The notes under the pieces are model-generated. The model did not search any database. It was not told where the DNA came from and saw nothing but the letters and a program-made list of their open reading frames with translations. A stretch of 64,000 bases of DNA, from contig NZ_BOMQ01000008.1 in NCBI RefSeq assembly GCF_016862275.1, forward strand, positions 310,001 to 374,000, in the 5' to 3' direction. How positions within the stretch are numbered: the stretch's first letter is position 1; each line of letters opens with the position of its first letter. The DNA comes from Actinoplanes nipponensis. Lineage in GTDB: Bacteria > Actinomycetota > Actinomycetes > Mycobacteriales > Micromonosporaceae. The position numbers and the translations under genes are program-made. This document shows positions 7,685-16,121 of the stretch, piece after piece.

Positions 7685-10456
7685 TCAGCCGCCCAGGTTA
7701 TGGATCACCTCGGCCAGCACCCGCGCCGCCGTGGCATCCAGTGCGGCCAACCGGCGTTCGGGCGGCTCACCGATGAAGGGCAGGATGGTCCCGACGCTCA
7801 CCACCTGGTGGCCGACCACCACGATCACCGCGTGCACGGTGGTGACCGCGGACAGCCCACGCGCTCCCTTGTCGGTACGGACGAGGCCGTAGGCGAACGC
7901 GGGATACCCGGTCGACCCCGGCTCCCGGACGGACAGCCGCATGTGGCTGCGGCCGTCGGACGACTCCGGGTTCGGCTCGGTGTACGAGCCGCACGCGTCG
8001 ATCTCCTGTCGCAGCGGGGCGAACACCGCCTCCGGCCTGGGCGTCTGCCGGTACGACTCCACCGTCACGACGATGTGCGCGCCGGTCGGTGGCTGGCTTT
8101 CCGGCGTCGCGGAGAAGCCCCTGGCGGCTTCCACGTCCGGCTCGGCGGTCGGCGGAGTCACCAGTGCGGCGGCGCACGCCGACTTGTCGTCGCCGCCGCC
8201 GGTCAGGGAAGGGTTGGTGGTCCAACCGGGCAGCACGGCGCCGGCGGCGTCGACCGCGTGCCGGGCCTGCGCCGGCGTCAGGACGCCACTCAAGGCTGTC
8301 GGTGTCGGCGGGGCGGTGCTCGCGGTGGTGGACGGTGCCGGCTGCGCCTTCGCGGCGAGGCTGCGCGCGTCCGCCACCCCGCCGGTGAGGATCTCGCCCG
8401 CGCCGAACATCACGGCGGCGCACACCAGTCCGGTGACGGCTGCGGCGAGCGGGGTGCTCCATCGTCCGGGCCTGCGCCGTACGGGCCGGGCCGCGAGCAG
8501 CGCGACCGGCGCCACCACCGCGCTCATCAACAGCAGCAGGCGCAGCGGCACGGTCACGTACTGGCCGAGCAGCCACGGTTGATAGTCGTCGTCCCAGCCG
8601 GTGGCGACGGTCCGGGCGGCGAACTGGGCGACCGCCGCGGCGAGGGTGACCGCCGCGGCCGCGGTCATCGCCCCGGCCAGTCGCAGGGTGGTGGTGCGGC
8701 CGGCCGGCGCGCGGGTCAGCAGCACGGTCAGCGCGACGACGCCCGCCAGGGCCGACACCCACCACCGGTGCCAGAGCAGCGGCAAGTCGGCGACCGGATC
8801 GCCGTCCGGCGACTGGCGCACCAGGGTGATCAGCACGCCGGCCGCGGCCGCGGTGACCACCACGGCGACGAGCAGGCTGAACACCGGTCGCGGCGCCGGC
8901 CGGGGGTGCGGCGCGGACCGGGCGGCGACCACCGCGAGGGCGGCGACCGCCACGAACGCCACCGCCGGCTCGGCGTCCCACAGAGCGGCGCCGTAGAACA
9001 TCGCCAGCCGCAGGAAGGTGGGCGGCAGCATGCCGCTGGACCACTCGATGACCACCTGTACGGCCGCGGGCATCGTCACCGCGGCCACGCCCATGCCGGC
9101 CACCGTCGCCGCGAGCAGCTGCCCGCGTCGGTCCGGTTGCACGCCGTACGCCAGGGCGACCAGCAGAACGGCTGTCCCGCCGAGGGCCAGCACCAGCAGC
9201 GGTCCGGTGATCCAGTTCATGCTCAGCGCGCGGCCGCCCGGGCTGACCGGCAGCCCCGGTCCCGGCAGGAAGAACCCGGCCGCCCCGCCCAGGGCGACGC
9301 CGAGCACCGGCGGCCACCACGGCGCCCGCGGGTCGGCGGCGTACCGGCGGGCCCAGACCGGGATCAGCAGCACGGCGACGAGCCCGCCCGCGACCGCGAA
9401 CAGCGGTCGCGATGACGGCCCGGCCCAGCCGACCCAGTGCAGGAACACCTGGTAGACCGGTTGTACGGCGATGATCGACACGAGGGCGGTGACCGCCGAC
9501 GGAAGGAAGCCGCCGTCGGTGCCGGCGGTCCCGGTGCTCAGCGCCCGGATCCGGGTCGCGGTGTCCGGGTGTACGGCGAGCAGCGAGCGCAGGCGTCCGG
9601 CGGGCCGCTGCCCGGCACGCAGCAGCTGGGCGAACGCGCCGGGCTGCGCCGGGGGTACGGCGGCGGCCTGATCGGCGACGAGCTCGCGCAGCCGCAGCAT
9701 GTGGGCCCGCAGCGCCAACAACAGTCCACCGAGAACCGCGGCGACGAGCAGCCCGGCGCCGTACCCGGGAGCGGTGGCCCGGCGCGGGTCGAGAAGGGGC
9801 GCCGCGCACACCGCGGGCAGCAGGACGCCGGTCCACCCCGACCACCACGCGCCGGCGGCGAGCCACACGTCCCGGGACCGGACGTGCGCCAGTTCGTGCC
9901 GGACCACAGCGTCCAGCACGTCCGGACCCGCGCAGGCGACCGCCGCCGGTATCACCACCACCGGCCGCCCCGCGCCGGCCGTGGTGAAGGGCTGGGTGAA
10001 GCGTGCGCCGGGCCGCAGGATGTGAATCTGCGGCCGCCGTGTGCCGCTTGCCCCCTGTTCCCAGCACAGGTCGGCGAAACGGGCGGTGGCGGCGTCCGCC
10101 GCCGGTCCGCTCGCCCGGCCCGCCGCGCGAAGCAGGCGGCGCATCCGAGCGGCGCCCGCGACGGCCAGCAGGGCGGTGAGCGCGAACGCGGTGAGAGCAC
10201 CGGCGAGCATGATCAGTGCCCAGGGCTGGGTGATCGGCCGCAGGCAGGCCCCGAGCTCCCGACGGGTCGCCTCCGTCCCGGCCAGGTCCGGGGCCGGCCA
10301 CAGGGTGCCCGCGTCGGCCATGCACGCGTCGAAACGGGTGTGCGCCCCGATGGCGTACGACATCGAGGCGATCCATCCGGCGTTCAGCCCGATGGCCCCC
10401 AGCAGCAGGAAGAGCAGACCGTACATCCGGCCGAGGTCGGCCGTCGGCCGCCTCAC
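7685..10456 (-). CDS. Membrane M48/M56-like zinc metallopeptidase with external sensor-like domain
   Basis: 923 residues. HELAH at about 187-191 is a zinc-peptidase HExxH motif, set between helices as in M48/M56 membrane proteases, with a likely third ligand in RELVADQ downstream. Many further helices follow. The C-terminal ~220 residues come after a Pro/Thr/Ser linker and look extracytoplasmic, with two Cys and a shape like PknH-type sensor domains. The start is GTG 10456, which overlaps the upstream stop (GTGA), so the two genes are translationally coupled. A longer open frame to 10552 lacks a start signal. It could be a membrane-stress or regulatory protease; the substrate is unknown. Confidence 0.75.
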   Translation of the reverse strand: MRRPTADLGRMYGLLFLLLGAIGLNAGWIASMSYAIGAHTRFDACMADAGTLWPAPDLAGTEATRRELGACLRPITQPWALIMLAGALTAFALTALLAVAGAARMRRLLRAAGRASGPAADAATARFADLCWEQGASGTRRPQIHILRPGARFTQPFTTAGAGRPVVVIPAAVACAGPDVLDAVVRHELAHVRSRDVWLAAGAWWSGWTGVLLPAVCAAPLLDPRRATAPGYGAGLLVAAVLGGLLLALRAHMLRLRELVADQAAAVPPAQPGAFAQLLRAGQRPAGRLRSLLAVHPDTATRIRALSTGTAGTDGGFLPSAVTALVSIIAVQPVYQVFLHWVGWAGPSSRPLFAVAGGLVAVLLIPVWARRYAADPRAPWWPPVLGVALGGAAGFFLPGPGLPVSPGGRALSMNWITGPLLVLALGGTAVLLVALAYGVQPDRRGQLLAATVAGMGVAAVTMPAAVQVVIEWSSGMLPPTFLRLAMFYGAALWDAEPAVAFVAVAALAVVAARSAPHPRPAPRPVFSLLVAVVVTAAAAGVLITLVRQSPDGDPVADLPLLWHRWWVSALAGVVALTVLLTRAPAGRTTTLRLAGAMTAAAAVTLAAAVAQFAARTVATGWDDDYQPWLLGQYVTVPLRLLLLMSAVVAPVALLAARPVRRRPGRWSTPLAAAVTGLVCAAVMFGAGEILTGGVADARSLAAKAQPAPSTTASTAPPTPTALSGVLTPAQARHAVDAAGAVLPGWTTNPSLTGGGDDKSACAAALVTPPTAEPDVEAARGFSATPESQPPTGAHIVVTVESYRQTPRPEAVFAPLRQEIDACGSYTEPNPESSDGRSHMRLSVREPGSTGYPAFAYGLVRTDKGARGLSAVTTVHAVIVVVGHQVVSVGTILPFIGEPPERRLAALDATAARVLAEVIHNLGG

Positions 10457-10935
10457 CGGTGCGCCGGGCCCTCGATGGCGCCGTGTACGGCATCGGCGAG
10501 CAGGTCGGCCTGCTCGGCGGAGAGCCCCAGGGTCTGACCGTGCCGGCGGCACGCCTCGCGCAACCGGTCAGCCTCCCCGGCGGTCAGGGCGAACCGGTGC
10601 TGCGCCGCGGGCCCGCGGTCCGCCCGGGTCCTGCGCCGCCAGCGGGGGCGCCGCTGCCAAGCGTCGGTGGCGACCGTGCCGAGCACCTCGGTGGCCGCGC
10701 CGGTGAGCACCGCCAGCACCGTCTCGGTGACCAGCGCGATGTCGACTCCCAGGCCGACGGTGCCGGCCGCCGCGCGACGGTCACGCCGGCGAGGCAGGTC
10801 GTGCCGCTCCCAGGCGGTCAGCGTGTCGTCCAGGAGCTCGAGCTCCTGCGGCGCCAGGCGCTCCACAGCGGATCGGGTGGCCACGGCCAGCGAGAACGTC
10901 GACAGGGGAGCGGGCACACTCTCCGAGGTTTCCAT
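10453..10935 (-). CDS. Small protein coupled to the membrane peptidase, unknown
   Basis: 160 residues from ATG 10935; the frame is open to 11070, but the upstream part overlaps the divergent promoter area and looks non-coding. It has one moderately hydrophobic segment (about 55-85), a very Arg-rich stretch, and a charged helical C-terminus. No family is recognised. Its stop overlaps the GTG of the peptidase gene, which implies stoichiometric production, so a regulator, adaptor or substrate of that protease is plausible. This is by analogy with BlaI/MecI pairs, but it does not resemble their winged helix. Confidence 0.6.
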   Translation of the reverse strand: METSESVPAPLSTFSLAVATRSAVERLAPQELELLDDTLTAWERHDLPRRRDRRAAAGTVGLGVDIALVTETVLAVLTGAATEVLGTVATDAWQRRPRWRRRTRADRGPAAQHRFALTAGEADRLREACRRHGQTLGLSAEQADLLADAVHGAIEGPAHR

Positions 10936-11094
10936 ACCGCAGAGTGTGACGGGTGCGCGCTCGCCCCGGCAACGCGGTCGCCCCACCATCGGGGTACCGG
11001 CTTCGTGCCAGGAGAATTGCTCGTCCCGTCGGCGGCGATGCTCTGTTCCTAGAGTTCTCCTCAGTGCCACAGCAACTACTGAGGAGGACTTGAA

Positions 11095-11691
11095 GTGCCG
11101 AATGTATACACCGCTTCATCGGCGGCGAAGAAGCGCCGTTGGTACATTCCCGTTCTAATCTCCGCGGTTGTTCTCGCGGGAGGGAGCGGTTGCGCACTGG
11201 CTCGGCCGGCTGCCGGCGAACCCACTCCGGTCTCCGTCAACAGCCCGCTGAAGAGCTCGTCCAAGCCGCCGAAGCCGGCCAAGAAGGCCAAGCCGGCCGG
11301 CGCGGCCGATTCCACCCCCGCGAAGATCACCGAGAATTCCCACGCCGTGAGGCCTGTGGCGAAGAAGCGCGCCGGCGTGAGCATCGTGTATTTCCGGGTC
11401 AAGCAGAAGCCGACCTGTGAATCCGGCACGGATGCGGTGCGTTTCCCGGGCCGGCCGGTGGTGCTCGAATGGAAGGTCAAGGGCGCCGCCAAGGCGACAC
11501 TGGCGGTCGACGGCCCCGGCCTCTACGGCGAGTACGGCGCCAAGGACTCCGCCACACTGGACTTCCCGTGCGCCGGCCCGGCCAACACCTACGTCTCCCA
11601 CCGGTACACGCTGACCGTGAAGCACGGCCACGTCACGAAGAAGTGCACGATTCACGTCAAGGCGCGGGTGAACGAGCTCGCCACGCTCTGA
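11095..11691 (+). CDS. Secreted or membrane-anchored small protein
   Basis: 198 residues. GTG 11095 follows a strong GAGGAGG at 11081-11087. Residues 13-34 form a signal/anchor segment with a KKRR n-region, followed by a Pro/Lys/Ala-rich linker (about 50-75) and a C-terminal domain of about 110 residues. That domain has three Cys and alternating hydrophobic strands (VVLEWKVKGAAKATLAV) suggestive of an Ig-like fold. The Cys in SGCAL is not a clear lipobox. No family is recognised; an extracellular structural or binding role is inferred. Confidence 0.7.
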   Translation: MPNVYTASSAAKKRRWYIPVLISAVVLAGGSGCALARPAAGEPTPVSVNSPLKSSSKPPKPAKKAKPAGAADSTPAKITENSHAVRPVAKKRAGVSIVYFRVKQKPTCESGTDAVRFPGRPVVLEWKVKGAAKATLAVDGPGLYGEYGAKDSATLDFPCAGPANTYVSHRYTLTVKHGHVTKKCTIHVKARVNELATL

Positions 11692-11723
11692 CCACCCTCG
11701 TCACGGCGGTGCCGCCGCCGCGG

Positions 11724-11751
11724 GACGCCCGGCTCCGCGGAGCCGGGCGTC
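11724..11751. terminator. Perfect palindrome between convergent genes
   Basis: A 28-base perfectly self-complementary GC-rich sequence (14-bp half stems meeting at CGCG) lies between the plus-strand secreted protein and the minus-strand glycosidase. It suits a two-way terminator. Confidence 0.7.
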
Positions 11752-11785
11752 TCGGGTGTTGGGCCACCGGTCGCGCCTTGTCGGC

Positions 11786-13585
11786 TCAGCGGCCGAGCAG
11801 GCGCCACGTCTGGTTGAGCGGGTTGCCCTGGCCGGCGGGGATGCAGGTCCACTGGTGGACGACCGCGTGCGCCGCGGTGGAGATCTCGCTGACGTCTACG
11901 CACTTCCCGCTGTGCCGGGCCACGAGCTGGTAGTCGTGGGAGTCGTTGCCGCTGTAGGTGACCTTGCGCAGGGTGAACTGCTGGTTGGTGGCCCCGGTCA
12001 GGCAGGTCCACTGCTGGACGGCGGCTCCGTCGGCGGTGCCGGCGCCGTTGACGTCGAGGCATTTGCCGCTCTGCTGGTTGACCACGGTGTAGGTGCCCGC
12101 CGCCCCGGCGACCGGCCGGAAGTTCCAGAGCTGCTGGTCACCGCCTTCGCAGTAGTACTGCTGCTGCCGGTTGCCGTCGCCGGTGGCCAGGTTGGTGTTG
12201 TCCAGGCACTGTTGGCTGTGCTGGGCGACAGCGACGGTCTGGAAGCTGCGCTCCGAGGGGGGTAGCAGGGTGATGGTGAAGGTGTCGTCGGCGTTGCTGT
12301 GGTCGAGGTTCACCGTGGTGGCGTTGCCGGAGAGCGTGACGACCGAGTCCGAGACCGTGGTGGGGCCGGCGACCGCGCCACCGTTGTTGTAGGGGATGCG
12401 CTGTACGCGTACCCGGACCTGGTTGCCGGCGACGATGCCGCTCGTGGCGTCGATGCGGTTGATGCGTACCGCGATGGCGCCGGTGGTGCCGCCCCCTCCG
12501 ACGAGAATGTTGGCGACGCCGGTGTTCTTGGTGGCGAACGCGTCGTACGCGGGGCTGGGTGTGGTGGAGGCGATCACGCCGGTCTGTCCGGCGTAGGAGC
12601 GGTAGACCCACCACTCGCCCTTGGGCTGGTGCTGGCCCGCGGCGTTGCGCACGAGCAGGTTGCCGAGGTCGTTGTGCAGGTTGGCGGTGCTGGCCCAGTT
12701 GGCGCGCAGCCCGTCGGCGCCGGCGCGTTCGAGGCGGGCGATGTACCAGGAGCCGTCACCCGGGTTCTGTTCCCCCGGGTCGCCGTACTCGTTGATCTGG
12801 TACGGGCGGGGATGCGCGATGCCGCGGGCGCCGAGGGTGCTGTTGGCGGTGGCGACGTTGGCGACCGGGTCCCCGGGCAGGCTGTGCCAGCTGAAGATGT
12901 CGGGTACGACGTTGTTGGCCTTGACGTAGTCGAGGTACTGGGTCCACCACCCGCCGGTGGACGGCACTCCGGCGAAGCTGGGCCCCACCAGGGGCGTGGT
13001 CGGCATGTCGGCGCGCAGCCGCTGGTAGGTGCGTTGCCACAGGGCGAAGTACTGGGCCTGCGGGCGGTTCCAGAAGAGGCCGAGGTTGGGCTCGTTCCAG
13101 ATGTCCCACTGCACGGGCACGCCGGTCGCGCGCACGTCGGCGATGACGCGGGTGAGGAACCTGTCGTAGTCGGTCCAGTCGCCGTTGTCGCCCGGGAAGC
13201 GGGAGATGGGGTAGCCGTCGGCGCCCCACAGGTCGTGGGGGAGGAGCACGAAGGTTCCGCCCAGGGCCGCGGTGCGCAGGATCTGGGCCCGGGTGGCGTC
13301 CCAGCGCCGTTGGTAGCGGCCGGAGACCCAGCCGCCGGGCTGGTCGAGCTGGGCGCCGCCGGCGCGCATCGCCCGGAACTTCAGGTCGGTGTAGAAGTGG
13401 TCGGCGGGCCCGGCGCCGTCCTCGGTCATTCCGTAGATCCAGCCGGAAGCCCGGTAGGTGGGAGTGCCCCCGGCGACGGAGAAGTCGATGCTGATGCTCT
13501 CGTTGGCGGCTCGGGCGGGGGAGGCGAAGCCGAGCAGCAGCGTGCCGGACATCAGTCCGGCGGCGAAACGGCGGCGTAGGGACAC
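11786..13585 (-). CDS. Secreted GH39-like (clan A) glycoside hydrolase with ricin-B lectin domain
   Basis: 599 residues. A signal peptide (about 1-26, ending SPARA) is followed by a TIM-barrel region with IWNEPN (acid/base Glu165) and QINEYG (nucleophile Glu266), the spacing of clan GH-A enzymes such as GH39 xylosidases. A beta-sandwich comes next, then a ricin-type CBM13 lectin domain from about 465 to the end, with repeated QQW/HQW-type motifs. The chosen GTG 13585 has AGGAG six bases upstream; the open frame to 14224 is an overlap with the LacI gene. It probably cleaves a plant or microbial polysaccharide outside the cell. It lies downstream of, and likely under, the LacI regulator. Confidence 0.8.
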   Translation of the reverse strand: MSLRRRFAAGLMSGTLLLGFASPARAANESISIDFSVAGGTPTYRASGWIYGMTEDGAGPADHFYTDLKFRAMRAGGAQLDQPGGWVSGRYQRRWDATRAQILRTAALGGTFVLLPHDLWGADGYPISRFPGDNGDWTDYDRFLTRVIADVRATGVPVQWDIWNEPNLGLFWNRPQAQYFALWQRTYQRLRADMPTTPLVGPSFAGVPSTGGWWTQYLDYVKANNVVPDIFSWHSLPGDPVANVATANSTLGARGIAHPRPYQINEYGDPGEQNPGDGSWYIARLERAGADGLRANWASTANLHNDLGNLLVRNAAGQHQPKGEWWVYRSYAGQTGVIASTTPSPAYDAFATKNTGVANILVGGGGTTGAIAVRINRIDATSGIVAGNQVRVRVQRIPYNNGGAVAGPTTVSDSVVTLSGNATTVNLDHSNADDTFTITLLPPSERSFQTVAVAQHSQQCLDNTNLATGDGNRQQQYYCEGGDQQLWNFRPVAGAAGTYTVVNQQSGKCLDVNGAGTADGAAVQQWTCLTGATNQQFTLRKVTYSGNDSHDYQLVARHSGKCVDVSEISTAAHAVVHQWTCIPAGQGNPLNQTWRLLGR

Positions 13586-13624
13586 GGGGATCTCCTGTTC
13601 GGGGTGCGGGTGGGCAGGGGGAAT

Positions 13625-13654
13625 CGCCGGGACGAGCGGTGGCTCGTCCCGGCG
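13625..13654 (-). terminator. 13-bp perfect hairpin between LacI gene and glycosidase gene
   Basis: CGCCGGGACGAGC and its exact complement are separated by four bases, just after the LacI stop and 40 bases before the glycosidase start on the same strand. It may terminate or attenuate read-through from the regulator gene. Confidence 0.6.
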
Positions 13655-13668
13655 TGAACGGGACCCGG

Positions 13669-14682
13669 CTAGCGGATCGGGGCGGGGCCGGTGCTCGCGC
13701 GCAGCGAGATCGGCGGGGTCAGCAGCAGGTGACGCGGGGACGCCTCGGGAGCCGCGATGCGTTCGAGCAGCAGGTCGACAGCGCCCGCGCCCATCTCCAG
13801 GGTGGGCACGTCGGCCGCCGTGAGCTGCGGACGGAAGTCCTCGGCCCAGTGCCGGGCGGCGACACCGGCGATGGAGAAGTCGCGGGGAACGGTGACACCG
13901 GCGCGTTCCAGCCCGCGCTGGATGCCGGGGAGCGCGGCCTCGTTGAGGGTGACCGCCGCGGTGATCTCGGGGTGGTCCTCGCGGAGCCGTTCGATGCAGT
14001 CCTCCCCGGCGGCGGCGTCGTCGCCACAGGTCACGGTGAGGCTGCCGATGCCGCGCTGGGTGGCCGCCTCGGTGAACCCCTGCAGGGCGCGGTGGGCGGG
14101 GCCGTAGCCGGCGGCGACCAACTCGGCCGACCGGTTGATCAGGGCGATCTGCCGGTGGCCGAGGTCGGCCAGGTGGTGCACGCAGCGGGCGATGAGGGTC
14201 CCGTAGTCGACGTCGACCCAGCACGTGCCGTGCGGGTGGGCGGTGTGTCCGATGGTGACGAACGGCAGGCCGGCCTGTTGCAGCCGGGCGACGCGTTCGT
14301 CCTCGAGGCGGATCTCCATGAGGATGACACCGTCGACGCGCCGGCCGGAGACGATGCGCTCGAAGGACCGGTCGTGGTCGCCTCCGGACGGCGACAGCAA
14401 CACGTCCAGGTCGGCCCGGGCCGCCGCTTCGACGACGCTGGCGACGAAGCTGAGCTGCATGTCGGTCAGACGCAGGCTGGCCGGGGGGATGACCAGACCG
14501 AGAGTGCGGGTGCGGCCCTCCTTGAGCGCCCGCGCGGCGGCGTTGGGCCGGTAGCCGAGTTCGTCGATCACCGCCTGGATCCGCCCTCGGGTCTCCTCGG
14601 TCACGGGCCGCTTGCCGCTGAGGGCGTACGAGACGGTGCTGCGGGACACTCCCGCCCTGCGGGCGATCTCACCGATGTTCAT
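13669..14682 (-). CDS. LacI-family transcriptional regulator
   Basis: 337 residues. The N-terminal HTH (MNIGEIARRAGVSRSTVSYA) and hinge (RPNAAARALKEGR) precede a periplasmic-binding-like sugar sensor with TLGLVIPP and VDGVIL motifs. ATG 14682 has GGAGG upstream; the longer frame to 14781 runs through an operator and is not the start. Three CGAATCGATTCG-type palindromes lie in the divergent intergenic region and are its probable binding sites. It should repress the downstream glycosidase and the divergent sugar operon until a sugar ligand binds. Confidence 0.9.
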   Translation of the reverse strand: MNIGEIARRAGVSRSTVSYALSGKRPVTEETRGRIQAVIDELGYRPNAAARALKEGRTRTLGLVIPPASLRLTDMQLSFVASVVEAAARADLDVLLSPSGGDHDRSFERIVSGRRVDGVILMEIRLEDERVARLQQAGLPFVTIGHTAHPHGTCWVDVDYGTLIARCVHHLADLGHRQIALINRSAELVAAGYGPAHRALQGFTEAATQRGIGSLTVTCGDDAAAGEDCIERLREDHPEITAAVTLNEAALPGIQRGLERAGVTVPRDFSIAGVAARHWAEDFRPQLTAADVPTLEMGAGAVDLLLERIAAPEASPRHLLLTPPISLRASTGPAPIR

Positions 14683-14765
14683 CTCGTCCTCCAGCGCTGC
14701 CGCGTGGCGAGCTCGTGCCCGCGTCCCCGGCATCATGACGCACTGATCATCGTCGGCCTGATCGT

Positions 14766-14777
14766 CGAATCGATTCG
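14766..14777. promoter_or_regulatory. LacI-type operator, proximal to the regulator gene
   Basis: The perfect palindrome CGAATCGATTCG lies about 84 bases upstream of the LacI start. The identical 12-mer recurs at 14875-14886, and a one-base variant at 14888-14899, next to the divergent operon. This suggests autoregulation and possible looping. Confidence 0.75.
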
Positions 14778-14840
14778 CCAAAAAGCGTAGATGCCCACGT
14801 TGATGGATGTCAATGACGGTACCAGCGAACGCTATGGGGC

Positions 14841-14869
14841 TTGACCGGTGGCGGGGCCGGTCCTACTCT
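14841..14869 (+). promoter_or_regulatory. Promoter of the sugar ABC operon
   Basis: TTGACC (14841-14846), exactly 17 bases, then TACTCT (14864-14869): a good vegetative promoter. The start point should fall near 14876, inside the operator pair that follows directly. Confidence 0.65.
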
Positions 14870-14874
14870 CGCGG

Positions 14875-14899
14875 CGAATCGATTCGTCGAATCGGTTCG
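14875..14899. promoter_or_regulatory. Tandem LacI-type operators at the sugar operon start point
   Basis: CGAATCGATTCG (14875-14886) and CGAATCGGTTCG (14888-14899) stand 13 bases apart centre to centre. They overlap the expected transcription start, so a bound LacI protein would block the promoter. Confidence 0.8.
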
Positions 14900-14932
14900 C
14901 CGCGTCCCCCTCGAAGATCAAGGAGTCGCCGC

Positions 14933-15973
14933 ATGCCACTCTCTCCTCGGGCGCGACGGGCCTCGGCCGCCGCATTGGCCGCCGTCGTGGTCACCACCTC
15001 ACTGCCCGCCTGCTCGTCCGGCTCCACCGGCCGCGAATCGGACGACGCGGCCACCGGCACCTACCAGATCTGGGATCCGTACCCGCACGACACCTCGGCG
15101 ATGCTGCCCAACCTGCTCGGCGCCGGGCAGGCCGGCGGCAACACCTACGGAGTGCCGATCGGCGCCAACACCCTCGCGCTCTACTACAACAAGCAGGTCC
15201 TGGCCGCGGCCGGAGTCGACCCGGCCGCCGTCACCGACTGGGCGGGCCTGAACGCCGCCCTGCGGAAGGTCAAGGCGGCCGGCAGGAAGGGCATCACCTT
15301 CTCCGGCATCGGCACCGAGGAGGGCAGCTTCCAGTTCCTGCCCTGGTTCGGGGGCTCCGGCGCCCAGCTCACCCGGCTCGACTCGCCGCAGGCGGTCTCG
15401 GCGCTGCAGCTGTGGACCGGCTGGCTCAAGGCGGACCACGCCCCAAACTCGGTCATCAACAACACCCAGACCACCAGCTGGCAGGAATTCGCCACCGGCG
15501 ACTACGCCTTCGCCGAGAACGGCACCTGGCAGCTGGTCAACGCCGAGAAGGCCGGCTTCGCGTACGGCATCATCCCCATCCCGGCCGCCGCGGGTGGAAC
15601 GGCCCCGGCGCCCACCGGCGGCGAGTTCGTCTCGATCCCGGTCCAGAACTCGACCCGGCGGTACGCCACCAGCGCGAAGATCGTCACGTGCCTGACCGGC
15701 AGCGACAACCTCCTGGCCACGGACACCACCCTGTCCTACGTCGGCCCCACCGACGCCGTCCAGCAGCGGCAGATCGCCCGGACCCCCGCCCTGAAGGTGT
15801 GGGTCGACGCGGTCAAGGTGGCCAGGGGCCGTACCGGCGACGGGCTGGGCACGAAGTATCCGAGGATCTCCGAGCCGCTCCGGACCGCGGTGCAGGCGGC
15901 GCTGAGCGGGTCGAAGTCGCCGCAGGACGCGCTGACCGCCGCCCAGGCGAGCGCCGCCTCCGCCGCCAAGTGA
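14933..15973 (+). CDS. Sugar ABC transporter substrate-binding lipoprotein with internal deletion
   Basis: 346 residues; relatives are about 400-430. ATG 14933 follows AGGAG at seven bases. A signal peptide ends in the lipobox LPAC and is followed by GTYQIWDPYP. Then, without the usual ~60-residue N-lobe segment, the sequence jumps to HDTSAMLPNLLGAGQ. From there it follows the family normally (GVPIGANTLALYYNK, TQTTSWQEFATGDYAFAENG). Both flanks are in one frame, so this reads as an in-frame deletion. The size is estimated from remembered family members, not an alignment. Ligand binding is probably lost or weakened. First gene of the LacI-controlled operon. Confidence 0.75.
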   Translation: MPLSPRARRASAAALAAVVVTTSLPACSSGSTGRESDDAATGTYQIWDPYPHDTSAMLPNLLGAGQAGGNTYGVPIGANTLALYYNKQVLAAAGVDPAAVTDWAGLNAALRKVKAAGRKGITFSGIGTEEGSFQFLPWFGGSGAQLTRLDSPQAVSALQLWTGWLKADHAPNSVINNTQTTSWQEFATGDYAFAENGTWQLVNAEKAGFAYGIIPIPAAAGGTAPAPTGGEFVSIPVQNSTRRYATSAKIVTCLTGSDNLLATDTTLSYVGPTDAVQQRQIARTPALKVWVDAVKVARGRTGDGLGTKYPRISEPLRTAVQAALSGSKSPQDALTAAQASAASAAK

Positions 15974-15998
15974 ACGCGCCGTTCGCCGGGCTCGACAG

Positions 15999-16121
15999 GG
16001 CTTCGGCAGCCTGCTGCCCGACTTCGGCCCCGGAGCCGCCTTCGGCAACCTTCTCATCGTCATGGCGCTGCTGTACGGCATGCTGTACATCCGGGTCCAG
16101 CGCCGCCAGGAGCTGTCATGA
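15999..16121 (+). pseudogene. Remnant of the first (MalF-like) permease gene
   Basis: Only about 40 C-terminal codons remain, reading GFGSLLPDFGPGAAFGNLLI and then a last transmembrane helix and a basic tail (IRVQRRQELS). The TGA overlaps the next permease start (ATGA), the normal junction of such operons. No start codon or SD precedes it in frame, so the gene body of roughly 250 codons is missing. Confidence 0.7.

Noticed and set aside
11786..14224. Longer start for the lectin-glycosidase
   Set aside because: It would overlap the LacI gene by over 500 bases; signal peptide and AGGAG support GTG 13585.
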